From Teredinibacter franksiae (GTDB taxonomy: Bacteria > Pseudomonadota > Gammaproteobacteria > Pseudomonadales > Cellvibrionaceae): DNA of 64,000 nucleotides. Below, one piece after another: positions 55,666 to 64,000 of the stretch. Numbering within the stretch: position 1 is the stretch's first letter; every line of letters begins with the position of its first letter. The notes beneath the pieces were generated by a model that saw nothing but the letters and a program-made list of their open reading frames with translations, was not told the origin of the DNA and made no database searches. Where the stretch lies: positions 2,120,501-2,184,500 of the forward strand of contig NZ_JACJUV010000001.1 in assembly GCF_014218805.1 (NCBI RefSeq), given 5' to 3'. Both the position numbers and the translations under genes were made by a program.

Positions 55666-56556
55666 ATGGCAATTTCTAAATACCCCTCAAAGCTGAGTTT
55701 ACCCCAGGCTAACCCCGGCTTCGCTACTGTGCTGGAATATCTTATCTATAAGTTCCCCTATGTTGACGCTGAAATTTGGCGGCAGCGAATCGCCGACGGT
55801 AAGGTGCACTGGCACGATGGCTCACCGATTACAACACAGTCAGCCTTTCAAGCGCAGCAACGGGTTTACTATTACAGGGAAGTTGAAACCGAGCCAAGTA
55901 TTCCCTTTAAGGAAGCCATTTTATTTCAGGACGAACATATTTTAGTAGCCTATAAGCCCCACTTTCTAGCCGTAACGCCTGGTGGGATTTATGTGAATGA
56001 ATGCTTACAAAATCGCTTACGGCGCAGCACCGGCATTGAGCGCTTGCAAGCCTTGCATCGCCTAGATAGAGTTACAGCCGGTTTGGTTATGTTCTCGGTT
56101 AACCCTGATAGCCGCCATCGTTACCATCAGTTATTCGAAAAACGAACAATACACAAAACCTACCAGGCCATTGCCACCATTAGTGGCGATGAAAAGCTTA
56201 TCGGTCAGGCGTGGGAAGTTAAAAATCGTATCGTACCGGCCGAACCACGCTTTCGCATGCAAGTAACCGAGGGCAAAGCGAATAGCCACTCTTTAATTCG
56301 ATGCTTGCAGCAATCTACTCAGGCGGCTTTATTTGAACTAAACCCCATTACAGGCAAAACCCATCAATTACGCGTTCACATGCAGTCACTGGGCTGGCCC
56401 ATACTGAATGACAAATACTACCCTCAATTACAGCCTCTTTCCGCAGATGACTATGCATCACCATTGCAGTTACTAGCAAAGGAACTGCGGTTTATTGACC
56501 CCGTGACACAGCAACCAAGGTGCTTTACTTATAACAGCAATTTATTGCTGTTATAA
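55666..56556 (+). CDS. RluA-family RNA pseudouridine synthase
   Basis: 296 residues from ATG 55666 (MAISKYPSKLSL). An S4-like N-terminal region (WRQRIADGKVHWHDG) is followed by the synthase domain: VAYKPHFLAVTPGG, the catalytic Asp in LHRLDRVTAGLVMFS, YQAIATI, GKTHQLRVHMQSLGWPILND. Converts uridine to pseudouridine in an RNA; the particular site (rRNA or tRNA) cannot be told. The last codons are part of a 16-base-stem hairpin. Confidence 0.93.
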   Translation: MAISKYPSKLSLPQANPGFATVLEYLIYKFPYVDAEIWRQRIADGKVHWHDGSPITTQSAFQAQQRVYYYREVETEPSIPFKEAILFQDEHILVAYKPHFLAVTPGGIYVNECLQNRLRRSTGIERLQALHRLDRVTAGLVMFSVNPDSRHRYHQLFEKRTIHKTYQAIATISGDEKLIGQAWEVKNRIVPAEPRFRMQVTEGKANSHSLIRCLQQSTQAALFELNPITGKTHQLRVHMQSLGWPILNDKYYPQLQPLSADDYASPLQLLAKELRFIDPVTQQPRCFTYNSNLLLL

Positions 56557-56560
56557 GTAA
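56525..56560. terminator. hairpin overlapping the end of the pseudouridine synthase gene
   Basis: Perfect 16-base stem TTACTTATAACAGCAA / TTGCTGTTATAAGTAA with a TTTA loop. The stop codon TAA (56554-56556) lies in the right arm. AT-rich and without a T-run; a terminator or mRNA 3'-end structure. Confidence 0.55.
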
Positions 56561-56645
56561 TAAAAGCCATAGCGCTCATTGGTTTGCGAATGCGCTAGGC
56601 AGTAATTCCGTATAAACAGGCTACGGCTCCATTTGTATGCTTCTA

Positions 56646-57122
56646 TTAGGCAATTGACTTTACCATATTGGTACTTACAACATTGTAGCCCAATGAATTA
56701 TACAGAGCCTGTGCTGATCTATTTTGGCGAAAAACGTGGAGGCCAATATTGTGTATGTTTAGATCATTCGCAAAACGCTCCAGCTCAATAAGCGCACTTC
56801 GAGCGTAACCTTTTCTGCGATACGCCTTCTTTACCTCAATGTCATATATAAATGCCGTTTTAATACCATAGTTTTCCTCAACGGCAACCCAAAGAATACC
56901 CACGGAACAATCTCTATTTTTCGAAATAATCTCGAATAAATAATTGTTATCGGTTTTAGTGCCTTGCGGAAGTAAGCGCTTATGATCTTTACTAGACCGC
57001 TCAATCGCGCCTTTTTCAGCCCATCGTCCAGACTCAATATTATCATGGGCATAATTTGGAATAGCTGTTTTCAAATATTCCGAAAATACACTATCTGTCA
57101 TATTTTTTAGTTTTGATTGCAT
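56646..57122 (-). CDS. GNAT-family N-acetyltransferase
   Basis: 158 residues. Acetyl-CoA binding motif A: FIYDIEVKKAYRRKGYARSA (Q/RxxGxG/A loop), followed by LHVFRQNRSAQALYNSLGY (motif B, typical of GNAT end). Substrate unknown. ATG 57122 or the internal ATG eight codons later (MTDSVFSEY) may start it. Downstream of the broken M28 gene in the same direction; a GCGTTAGCC element lies between them. Confidence 0.9.
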   Translation of the reverse strand: MQSKLKNMTDSVFSEYLKTAIPNYAHDNIESGRWAEKGAIERSSKDHKRLLPQGTKTDNNYLFEIISKNRDCSVGILWVAVEENYGIKTAFIYDIEVKKAYRRKGYARSALIELERFANDLNIHNIGLHVFRQNRSAQALYNSLGYNVVSTNMVKSIA

Positions 57123-57261
57123 AGGTCTCCATACCGGCTAACGCCCCCGCAGCCGAGCTGCTGTGATAGTAATACGTTTGTCAAAAGTTCTATTGTTTGT
57201 TTTACTTGGATACCCAACATTATGACGGTACTGAAAATCGCAACCCGGTATCTCTGTTCGC

Positions 57262-58281
57262 CTAGTTTCGGATAAATTCACCATCCGCAAGCTCCAGTGC
57301 CGCAACAAATACACCCTCAACCACCCTGGCCATAGCCGTAAAATCCAGTGAGTCTATTGTGTCCGTCAATTCATGGTAATGTGGATTCCTATAGAACGAT
57401 GTGTCACTAACCATTACGGCTTTGTAGTCGAATTGCCAGTAGTTTAAGTGGTCAGAAAAATCTACTCCAGCCACGCTTTTTGGGGCTGATAGTGTTTCGA
57501 CAGGAATTCCAGCTTTCTCCATTCCACGCTTTACGACCGACTTTAAATTACCACTGCCAAAATTACTGACTACACCAATAAAATCGCCTTCGCTTGGGTA
57601 TACCAACTTCATAAAACCCAATGGGTAACTTTGCGTCCCTTGCTTTTCTGAAAAATAGCCGATCATTTCTAGGCATATCATGCCAATTACGTTGGCATTA
57701 GATTTATGCAGATTCGCGGCATGAATGAAACTGCCCATTTCGGTACTGCGAAAAAAAGGCGGTTCTTCCAGCGTATAAGCGACCAGTTCAATGCGTTTTT
57801 TTAGCGTATGCTAGACGCTTTTTAGCTTTCGCGCCAATAACAATAAACCGGCTATGCCGCTGGCGTTATCGTCGGCACCCGGCGTGTCATTGTAGGTATC
57901 GTAATGTGCGCCTACTACCAGCAAAGGTGCATCACTTGGCCCTAGTGATATAACCACATTGGCAAACACTCTTCCTCTTACCGTATATTTTTGAAATACG
58001 GGGGTATACCCCATGTCTTTAAATTGCTCTGCAATATACATTTTGGTTTTATTGAGGTTTTCTAGGTAACGGAAATTTCGCGGGCCAATATCCTCGCTGA
58101 GCACGCCAACAATATCCTTTAGGTAGGCTTGGTCTAAGCCATCGGTAGGTTGCGGCTCAGGAGGCGGGCTTGTACATGCCAGGAGAGATACCAACACCAT
58201 GGCTGTAATTGCCCTGCGAATATTGGCCGAATATACATTTGCCCGGCAAACACTAACGGTAATATTCTGGCTATTTTTCAA
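57262..58281 (-). pseudogene. M28-family zinc metallopeptidase (lipoprotein) interrupted by one in-frame TAG
   Basis: Signal with lipobox VSLLAC, then the M28 aminopeptidase fold. First half ends ...LLVVGAHYDTYNDTPGADDN (metal His/Asp) ... LLLLARKLKSV, then TAG at 57811-57813. The same frame continues HTLKKRIELVAYTLEEPPFF (catalytic Glu), MICLEMIGYFSE, GVDFSDHLNYW and HYHELTDT (metal ligands). All catalytic elements are present and only the stop breaks the ~340-codon frame. Recent nonsense mutation or sequencing error. Confidence 0.85.
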
Positions 58282-58588
58282 ATAATTTTACTCCCACTTG
58301 TATGCTTAGAGGTACCAACCTATGTTCTGTAAACTTACACCATTGTTGTTACTATTCACACTTTTTGAATGCACTGTTAGGTAACTATACGAGTGCCCGC
58401 AAGGCTGATTTCAGCCATTAGCCCTTGCCGAATTCGATCGCCATGCAGGGCGCCAACACGACTCTCGGCCATAAATATCGGTGCTTACCGAGCAACCATA
58501 GACACAACTACGGCGCAAAAAATCACGGACAACCGAGAGTTAAGATGACATAATCCCGGCACACATTAGCTTGATAGGGAATGATTTT
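58282..58588. other. intergenic, divergent promoter region
   Basis: Between the M28 lipoprotein and the VOC lipoprotein; no gene seen. Confidence 0.4.
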
Positions 58589-59476
58589 GTGAAGCTCTTA
58601 AAAAGTACCTTTGGTTTGGCCTTATTTACATTTCTACTGGCGTTAAGCGCTTGTAGTAATGTACCGATTTCACTGCCCGCCATTAGCCAGGAAAATACCG
58701 GCATACACGATGAAGGCCGTGTTATTTGGCATGACCTCTTAGTGCGAGACAAGGAAGCCGCTCAGAAATTTTATGGCGCTCTGTTCGGCTGGGAGTTTAA
58801 AGAGGTTGGGCTATTTGGCGCTAGCGGCCAATCGGGAAGCTATTCTCTTATACTTCATCAGGGTCGCCCCATTGCGGGTATGGTAGACACTACCCAGCTG
58901 CGCAAAGACGTAAACCTTGTTCAGTGGGTTTCTGTATTTTCAACAGCCGATATCGACAGTGCTATAGGGCAAATTGAAACAGGCGGCGGTACGGTACACG
59001 CTAAGCCAACCTCGGTGGGCGAGCGAGGCAAATTGGCCGTTGTTGCTGACCCACAAGGTGGTTTGTTTGGGCTATTGCAAACCAAACTTGGCGACCCGGC
59101 TGAGCGAAAGCCTGCCGTAGGCGAATTTCTGTGGGATGAGTTGTGGACCAGCGATACCGAGCAAGCAACGCACTTTTACCAGCAGCTGTTCGGCTACAAT
59201 TCTGAAAGTGCCCCACTTAAAGAAGACGAGATTTACCACTACTTTACCAGCGCCGACAAACCCCGTGCAGCGGTAATAAGCAACCCTATAGCCGGTCTTG
59301 ATACTACCTGGGCCACATTTATACGCGTTGAAGACCCAGCCAGCATTGTCGCGAAAGTAGAGGGCTTGGGCGGTGAAGTACTGCTGGATGTGCAAGAAAA
59401 TTCAATCGGCGGGCAAATCGCTATTATCCGGGACCCGGATGGTGCTGGTTTTGTTATTCAAACCTGGGAACGATAA
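58589..59476 (+). CDS. lipoprotein with two VOC domains
   Basis: 295 residues from GTG 58589, chosen because AGGGA lies 8 bases upstream and the lipoprotein signal begins there (MKLLKSTFGLALFTFLLALS, then AC). Two tandem VOC modules follow: VIWHDLLVRDKEAAQKFYGA ... DPQGGLFGLLQ and FLWDELWTSDTEQATHFYQQ ... DPDGAGFVIQTWER. It resembles CFP-30-type double-glyoxalase proteins but is exported and membrane-anchored, which is uncommon. Substrate unknown. The small lipoprotein gene follows 19 bases later. Confidence 0.85.
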   Translation: MKLLKSTFGLALFTFLLALSACSNVPISLPAISQENTGIHDEGRVIWHDLLVRDKEAAQKFYGALFGWEFKEVGLFGASGQSGSYSLILHQGRPIAGMVDTTQLRKDVNLVQWVSVFSTADIDSAIGQIETGGGTVHAKPTSVGERGKLAVVADPQGGLFGLLQTKLGDPAERKPAVGEFLWDELWTSDTEQATHFYQQLFGYNSESAPLKEDEIYHYFTSADKPRAAVISNPIAGLDTTWATFIRVEDPASIVAKVEGLGGEVLLDVQENSIGGQIAIIRDPDGAGFVIQTWER

Positions 59477-59495
59477 TGAAGAAGGACGATACAAC

Positions 59496-59666
59496 ATGCT
59501 AAAACGATTTGTTACTTTGATTCTTATAGGAAGCTGCTTGGTTCTTACTGGCTGCGACAACACCGCTGTATATGGTGGTGTTAGTGTTGGCAGCTCTTGG
59601 GGTGGGTACAATACTAGCCACTCCAACATGCGCGTAAATGTTTCCGTTTCTGGCAGAATTCGCTAG
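59496..59666 (+). CDS. small lipoprotein
   Basis: 56 residues from ATG 59496 with RBS GAAGGA. Lipobox LTGC (Cys ~19), then a Gly/Ser/Tyr-rich mature part of about 37 residues (VYGGVSVGSSWGGYNTSHSN). Probably co-transcribed with the VOC lipoprotein. Function unknown. Confidence 0.75.
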   Translation: MLKRFVTLILIGSCLVLTGCDNTAVYGGVSVGSSWGGYNTSHSNMRVNVSVSGRIR

Positions 59667-59681
59667 CCGAAATTGCAACAA

Positions 59682-59740
59682 AGGGGCCTGAGCAAAGGCG
59701 AAGATCGCGTGATCATCCCCCAGCTCTTCAGCGCCCCTTA
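59682..59740. other. imperfect inverted repeat
   Basis: AAGGGGC..TGAG near 59682 and CTCTTCAGCGCCCCTT near 59725 could pair into a long hairpin. It may end transcription of the lipoprotein pair. Confidence 0.3.
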
Positions 59741-59933
59741 AAACACTGCCTCCTCTATTTTGCCCATGCGCCCCCTCAACTTTAATTACACGCATCACGT
59801 TAGCGACATACGGCATTTTGTTTGCTATAAAGTGGCTTATAACTGAATGGCTTATCTCCCGCGCTTTTAGCTTACATTGCACCGAGAAACCGCCAAAAAA
59901 CCGTTTACTTCATTACACATAGTAAGGGCAGCT

Positions 59934-60500
59934 ATGCCAGACAATATTGATTATAAATTTCTTAGCGTTTTAGACGGCGGAAGTAAAACACTGGGCTATG
60001 TACCTCCCGCCGCTGGCGTTAACTGTGGCGTGGCTATTGCCACGGGTTTTGAATTGGGGCCGCGTACAGAAACCGATTTAAAAGCCCTAGGGTTATCAGT
60101 GGCCCTAGTAAATAAACTACAACCTTACCTGGGTAAAATGGGCCGGGAGGCGGCGGAGTTGATAAAGGCAAAACCGCTTATCATTACCGCCGACGAAGCA
60201 AAAAGCATTGATAGAGCAGTGAAAAAGCCCCACGTTAACGCATTAGTTAACCGATACGAAAACTGCACCCATAACACCGAAAAGACAAAGTTCTTTGACC
60301 TGCCAGCACAAGCACAAACCGTTATTGCCTCTGTATCTTTTCAATACGGGGTTAATTTAGAAACGGCCACGCCTATTTTTTGGCAAGCCGTGTGCGCCCT
60401 AGACTGGCATGAGACAGTTAATAGCTTGAAATGTTTTGATGATACCTTCCCTACTCGGCGCAACCAAGAAGCCGCTCTTTTGGAAAGTATTCTAGACTGA
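59934..60500 (+). CDS. pesticin/T4-lysozyme-like muramidase family protein
   Basis: 188 residues from ATG 59934 (MPDNIDYKFLSVLDGGSKTL). No signal peptide. GVNCGVAIATGFELGPRT, a Glu/Asp/Thr-like active-site region, and FFDLPAQAQTVIASVSFQYG plus IFWQAVCALDWHETV match the pesticin C-terminal muramidase fold (PF16754-like) that cleaves peptidoglycan. Activity and export route are unknown. A strong hairpin follows. Confidence 0.75.
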   Translation: MPDNIDYKFLSVLDGGSKTLGYVPPAAGVNCGVAIATGFELGPRTETDLKALGLSVALVNKLQPYLGKMGREAAELIKAKPLIITADEAKSIDRAVKKPHVNALVNRYENCTHNTEKTKFFDLPAQAQTVIASVSFQYGVNLETATPIFWQAVCALDWHETVNSLKCFDDTFPTRRNQEAALLESILD

Positions 60501-60509
60501 AAATGGAGC

Positions 60510-60538
60510 GAGGCAGGCGGTCAAAAACCGCCTGCCTC
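60510..60538 (+). terminator. hairpin terminator
   Basis: Perfect 12-base stem GAGGCAGGCGGT / ACCGCCTGCCTC with a 5-base loop, 10 bases after the muramidase stop. Only a weak T-rich tail. Confidence 0.7.
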
Positions 60539-60775
60539 AAATACTACTGTTTATTACCGCACACCCCTCCTATTACCGTTGGCGTTTCAACACCCGCGGT
60601 ACCGTGAACGCCCTGAAACCCACATTCAGCGCTGGCGCCAGATGCAATGCAAAATAGCTTTACTACACATTGATAGTGTAAACGAAACACCATACTTTCC
60701 AGCATGAAAGATCGGGTCAGCAAGCAGGTGCATAACACCGGCTAACCGACCCTACAATCACTAATCACTACCCTT

Positions 60776-61816
60776 TTAACGACTTTTTAATTTACGTGTA
60801 TCGGTTATCGTGCGCTTATAAAACTTACCTAGGGCTTTATCCTTTGCGCGTTTTTCGGCAAGGCTCGCTGAATTTTGCATCTCTTCTCTGCGGAGCTTCA
60901 AATAGTTATCCAATCGTCTTTGCTCTAGCCGCTCTTGAGCAATCGCATGCTGAACAGCGCACCCCGGTTCACCTTGATGCTGGCAATCTTTAAAGCGGCA
61001 CTGTTGCGCAAGCTGTTCAATATCGGCAAAGGTGGCTGAAATACCCTGCTCGCAATTGGCGAGCTGGACTTCTCGCATACCCGGCGTATCCAAAATCATA
61101 CCGCCCGCGCTCAAGCCAATAAGTGAACGGCGGCTTGTGGTATGACGGCCTTTATCATCGTCGGCTCTAGTGCCCCCCGTACTTTGCTTGCTTTCACCCA
61201 GTAACGCATTTACCAGCGTAGATTTACCAACACCGGAGGAACCCAGAACGACAACCGTATTACCCTCCTTTACCCAGGGTAAAAGATTCGCCGTACTCTC
61301 AAGACTCAGGCAATTAATCGCCAAAATATTCAGTAGGTTATCAAGCTTTTGAGCTTGGGCAATATAATGCTCGGGAGTCTCGACCAAATCACTTTTACTC
61401 AAAAGAATTACGGGCTCCGCGCCGGCATCGTTTGCCAGAGACAAAAATCGCTCAATTCTATTCAAATTAAAGTCATGGTTCATAGAGCACACAATAAACG
61501 CTGTATCCACATTAGCCGCAATAAGCTGTTTACCTACTTTGCTGCCGGCTGCTTTTCTCTGAAAACAAGTTTTTCTTTCTAGTAGTCGCACAAGCTTTTT
61601 TTGCTGATCTAGCAACAGCCAGTCACCGACAACCATGTCGGGCATTGTATGCTGTAACCCTAGGGTAAAACTCTCGGCTTCGTTTACTAAGGCAACTTCG
61701 GTTTTATGCTGTTCAATAATGCGTGCAGGAGTAAAGTCGGTCCACTCTTGCAGAGAAAGTTGTTGCTGAAAAAATGGCTGCCAACCTAAATTAACTAGGC
61801 TATATAAATTTGACAT
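60776..61816 (-). CDS. rsgA: ribosome small-subunit-dependent GTPase RsgA
   Basis: 346 residues. Assembly GTPase for the 30S subunit with circularly permuted G motifs: OB-fold start, then KSDL (G4), VLGSSGVGKSTLVNAL (P-loop), TGGTRADDDKGRHTT (G2), LDTPGMREV (G3), and the zinc site CRFKDCQHQGEPGC. Length and order are normal. No psd or orn neighbour is present as in some genomes. Confidence 0.95.
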   Translation of the reverse strand: MSNLYSLVNLGWQPFFQQQLSLQEWTDFTPARIIEQHKTEVALVNEAESFTLGLQHTMPDMVVGDWLLLDQQKKLVRLLERKTCFQRKAAGSKVGKQLIAANVDTAFIVCSMNHDFNLNRIERFLSLANDAGAEPVILLSKSDLVETPEHYIAQAQKLDNLLNILAINCLSLESTANLLPWVKEGNTVVVLGSSGVGKSTLVNALLGESKQSTGGTRADDDKGRHTTSRRSLIGLSAGGMILDTPGMREVQLANCEQGISATFADIEQLAQQCRFKDCQHQGEPGCAVQHAIAQERLEQRRLDNYLKLRREEMQNSASLAEKRAKDKALGKFYKRTITDTRKLKSR

Positions 61817-62461
61817 AGCAATCCCTTAATTAAAAGAATTAATTAGAATGGGGGCTATTTGCCCCGGTAAGAATACCGGGCTGAGGAGTCTAGGGTTCTA
61901 GAACTGTTGCCCGGTTAGGGGTGTAACAATCATGTTGCATTTCCTAACCAGTTAAAAAAGAATGCCCAGTTTATACTAGGCTCGTGGTTTGGTGAAGCAG
62001 ATTCAGCTTTTGCGATTCCCGGCAATCAGAAAACCGCTCTTGCACTTACTACTGTTGGGCGCATGCCCAAGTATAGCTAGCGCGGCTACCCGCACGCTCT
62101 AGAAACGATGGAGCATTCGTTAACGGCAGATTGGTTAACGGCCATACGCTAACCCTACTCACCCCACCCTACTCACCCCACCCTACTCTAAAAATCGGCA
62201 TAAAGGGCCTACACCAAACCTGAAATTTTAATAAGAAAGTAGATGAAAATGGAAACCAGTCGCAAAGTACTCGGCTAACGAGGCCGTTGCCCAGGAGCGC
62301 ATTAGTCTTGCATAACCAGACAGCTACATATTTCAAAACGATTGCCTATAACCGGGCTATAATCGATAGTGCTTATATGACACCTCTAATAATTGACTCA
62401 TCACCAGGCCTCTTTAGGTAATAGCGTAGTGATAGCCTCCACCCATCACGAGTTAAGACTT
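61817..62461. other. intergenic with a possible signal-peptide remnant and a short tandem repeat
   Basis: GTG 61992 to TAG 62102 reads MKQIQLLRFPAIRKPLLHLL then LLGACPSIASA, a good signal peptide followed at once by a stop, like the leftover 5' end of a secreted-protein gene. At 62153-62188 a 14-base unit (CCCTACTCACCCCA) is repeated 2.6 times. A 7-base hairpin (61863-61880) lies upstream of rsgA. Confidence 0.4.
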
Positions 62462-64000
62462 ATGTTCAAAATAGTGAATTCCGCCGGTTTCGCTTTTTTT
62501 ACGCTACTGCTTCTATCCTCTGCTAATTTCGCCGCCACTTCACCAGCCTTAACGCAGCAACAAGACATTACCCACACCATGAAAAAAGCAACACAATTCT
62601 TGGTCGAAAAAGTTAGCTACAAAGGTGGATACCTGTGGGCCTATTTACCCGACTTTTCTCGTCGCTGGGGTGAGATGGAAGCCCACAAATCTATGATTTG
62701 GGTGCAAAAACCCGGTACCGCTTCCATGGGCCATCTATTTATGGATGCCTACCATGCAACCAACGATAACTATTATTACCGCGCTGCACTAAAAGTGGCT
62801 AACGCCCTTATGGCAGGCCAGCATAAAAGTGGTGGCTGGCATTATTTCATCGACTTTGGCGGCGAGAAATCCATCGAACGCTGGTACGAAACCATTGGTA
62901 CCAGTGGCTGGCGGCTAGAAGAGTTTCATCATTACTATGGTAATGCCACCTTTGACGACGGCGCCACTATTGAAGCCGCCGAATTTTTACTGCGCCTGTA
63001 TTTGGAAAAAGGTAATTCGAAAGTAAAAAAGGCACTCGACAAGGCCATTAGCTTTGTATTGAACAGTCAATACCCCATTGGCGGCTGGCCTCAGCGCTAC
63101 CCAGCGACAAGTGAATTCTCCAGCCACGGCCTTGCCGATTATTCCCACTACATTACCTTCAACGACGACGTAGCGGCAGCCAATATTCACTTTCTGCTGT
63201 TTTACTATCAATCTACAGGCGATACCCGTGTTCTGGACTCCATGGTGCGCGGTATGAACGCCTTTCTCGTCACACATCTGGGGCCACCACAACCCGGCTG
63301 GGCCATGCAGTATTCTCTGGACCTACAACCGGCGGCGGCTCGCACTTACGAACCTAAGTCGCTGTCTGCTTCGTTAACGTACAAAAACGTGGAACAACTT
63401 ATTTATTTCTACGAACTCACCGGTGAATCAAAATTTATCGCCCGCATACCGGAAACCATTGCCTGGTTGAAATCCATTGTCGTCCAAACACCTGAGGGAC
63501 CGCGCTACCCTCTAGCCGTGGAACTGGAAACCGATCGCGCGCTCTATGTTCACCGGGATGGTTCAAACAGTGTAAATGGAAAATACTACGTAGACTACAA
63601 CCCCCAACGACCGCTTATTCATAACCGTCCACTACGGGAACTTGATATCCCCGCACTCGAAGCCCGGTATCAATCGGCTTTAGCGAAAGAAAAAACGGCG
63701 TTAATTGCACATTCTCCACTTAAGGCTGACACTGTTGTTTCACTACCTAGATATTTTACGCTCGCTAAAAGCCGCGCCTCAGATTTAAATTCTCGCAGTC
63801 GCAATTCATCTGCCCAGTATAAGGCTAGCGCGCAGCAAATTATCAACGATTTGAATAGCGATGATTATTGGCCCACGCCCCTTAAGGCTACCAGTAACCC
63901 CTATATTGGCCCGGGGGATCGCACGCCCGCCGCTGGCGATTACAGCGGTACGCGAGTAGGCGATAAATATGACACCTCGCCCTATTACACAGACAAACCG
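62462..64000 (+). CDS. secreted PL10-like pectate lyase (C-terminus outside the window)
   Basis: 513 codons visible and still open at the window end. Signal peptide MFKIVNSAGFAFFTLLLLSS (cut near ANFAAT). The PL10 (PelA-type) fold shows KGGYLWAYLPDFSRRWGEME, VQKPGTASMGHLFMDAYHAT, GWHYFIDFGGE, the FNDDVAAANIHFLLFYY helix (catalytic-site Asp), WAMQYSLDL, ARTYEPKSLSASLT and PRYPLAVELETDRALYV. Expected to cleave polygalacturonate by beta-elimination in or outside the periplasm. Residues past ~430 are a separate region. RBS is weak. Confidence 0.9.
   Translation, partial: MFKIVNSAGFAFFTLLLLSSANFAATSPALTQQQDITHTMKKATQFLVEKVSYKGGYLWAYLPDFSRRWGEMEAHKSMIWVQKPGTASMGHLFMDAYHATNDNYYYRAALKVANALMAGQHKSGGWHYFIDFGGEKSIERWYETIGTSGWRLEEFHHYYGNATFDDGATIEAAEFLLRLYLEKGNSKVKKALDKAISFVLNSQYPIGGWPQRYPATSEFSSHGLADYSHYITFNDDVAAANIHFLLFYYQSTGDTRVLDSMVRGMNAFLVTHLGPPQPGWAMQYSLDLQPAAARTYEPKSLSASLTYKNVEQLIYFYELTGESKFIARIPETIAWLKSIVVQTPEGPRYPLAVELETDRALYVHRDGSNSVNGKYYVDYNPQRPLIHNRPLRELDIPALEARYQSALAKEKTALIAHSPLKADTVVSLPRYFTLAKSRASDLNSRSRNSSAQYKASAQQIINDLNSDDYWPTPLKATSNPYIGPGDRTPAAGDYSGTRVGDKYDTSPYYTDKP

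Noticed and set aside
57123..57261. Second attC site (GGGGGCGTTAGCC) between the M28 and GNAT genes
   Set aside because: Only one end resembles a core site; no matching R'' and no complementary arms of the right spacing were found.
60544..60738. 64-codon minus-strand frame between the muramidase and rsgA
   Set aside because: Some signal-like hydrophobicity, but the start context is poor and nothing in it is recognisable; not strong enough to list as a gene.

Overview
The window looks like chromosomal DNA of a marine, polysaccharide-degrading gammaproteobacterium of the Cellvibrionaceae type (Saccharophagus/Teredinibacter/Cellvibrio relatives). The signs are long poly-serine linkers in secreted enzymes, GH5-, PL10-, alginate-lyase- and pectate-lyase-like proteins, a TonB receptor, GlyGly-CTERM tails, and the gene pairs rppH-ptsP and mutY-yggX. 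This is inference from gene content; no rRNA is present.

Layout. 1-13.9 kb is ordinary core genome: ptsP (partial)-rppH, a HAD hydrolase, an imelysin-like lipoprotein, HDOD and chemoreceptor genes, a porin plus small phosphate-binding-like protein, gcvT-gcvH, a rhomboid protease overlapping a zinc-finger/TPR membrane protein, mutY-yggX and tRNA-Phe. From 14 to 46 kb the window is an accessory, repeat-rich region. It holds secreted or surface proteins (FG-GAP lipoprotein, TSP3/CBM-like lipoprotein, periplasmic GDPD, a 1332-residue alginate-lyase-like protein with two near-identical LamG domains, a discoidin/pectate-lyase protein, a propeller-like GlyGly-CTERM protein, a TonB receptor). Between them lie REP-associated tyrosine transposases (RAYT) with their REP repeats, two IS66 elements, an IS3 remnant and many gene fragments. 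From 46 to 62 kb there is a mosaic: a nuclease-like gene cut by a RAYT end, a truncated IS1182-type transposase, a probable integron-type cassette with an attC-like site, a GH5 gene and an M28 peptidase gene each broken by one in-frame stop, a rhombotarget lipoprotein coupled to a VOC protein, a phosphoesterase, a pseudouridine synthase, GNAT and VOC proteins, a muramidase-like protein and rsgA. At 62.5 kb a PL10 pectate lyase starts and runs off the end.

How it fits together. The lyases, carbohydrate-binding lipoproteins and TonB receptor between 14 and 42 kb could work as a loose polyuronate (alginate/pectin) capture-and-uptake set. They are separate transcription units, so this is not a demonstrated operon. 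The strongest structural signal is the RAYT/REP activity: REP copies sit at the edges of duplicated, inverted and truncated host genes. A second dispersed repeat (core GGGGTCA..CTTA) marks two other gene truncations. The most unusual proteins are the two carrying the same unassigned propeller-like domain (24945-28943 and 36119-38041).
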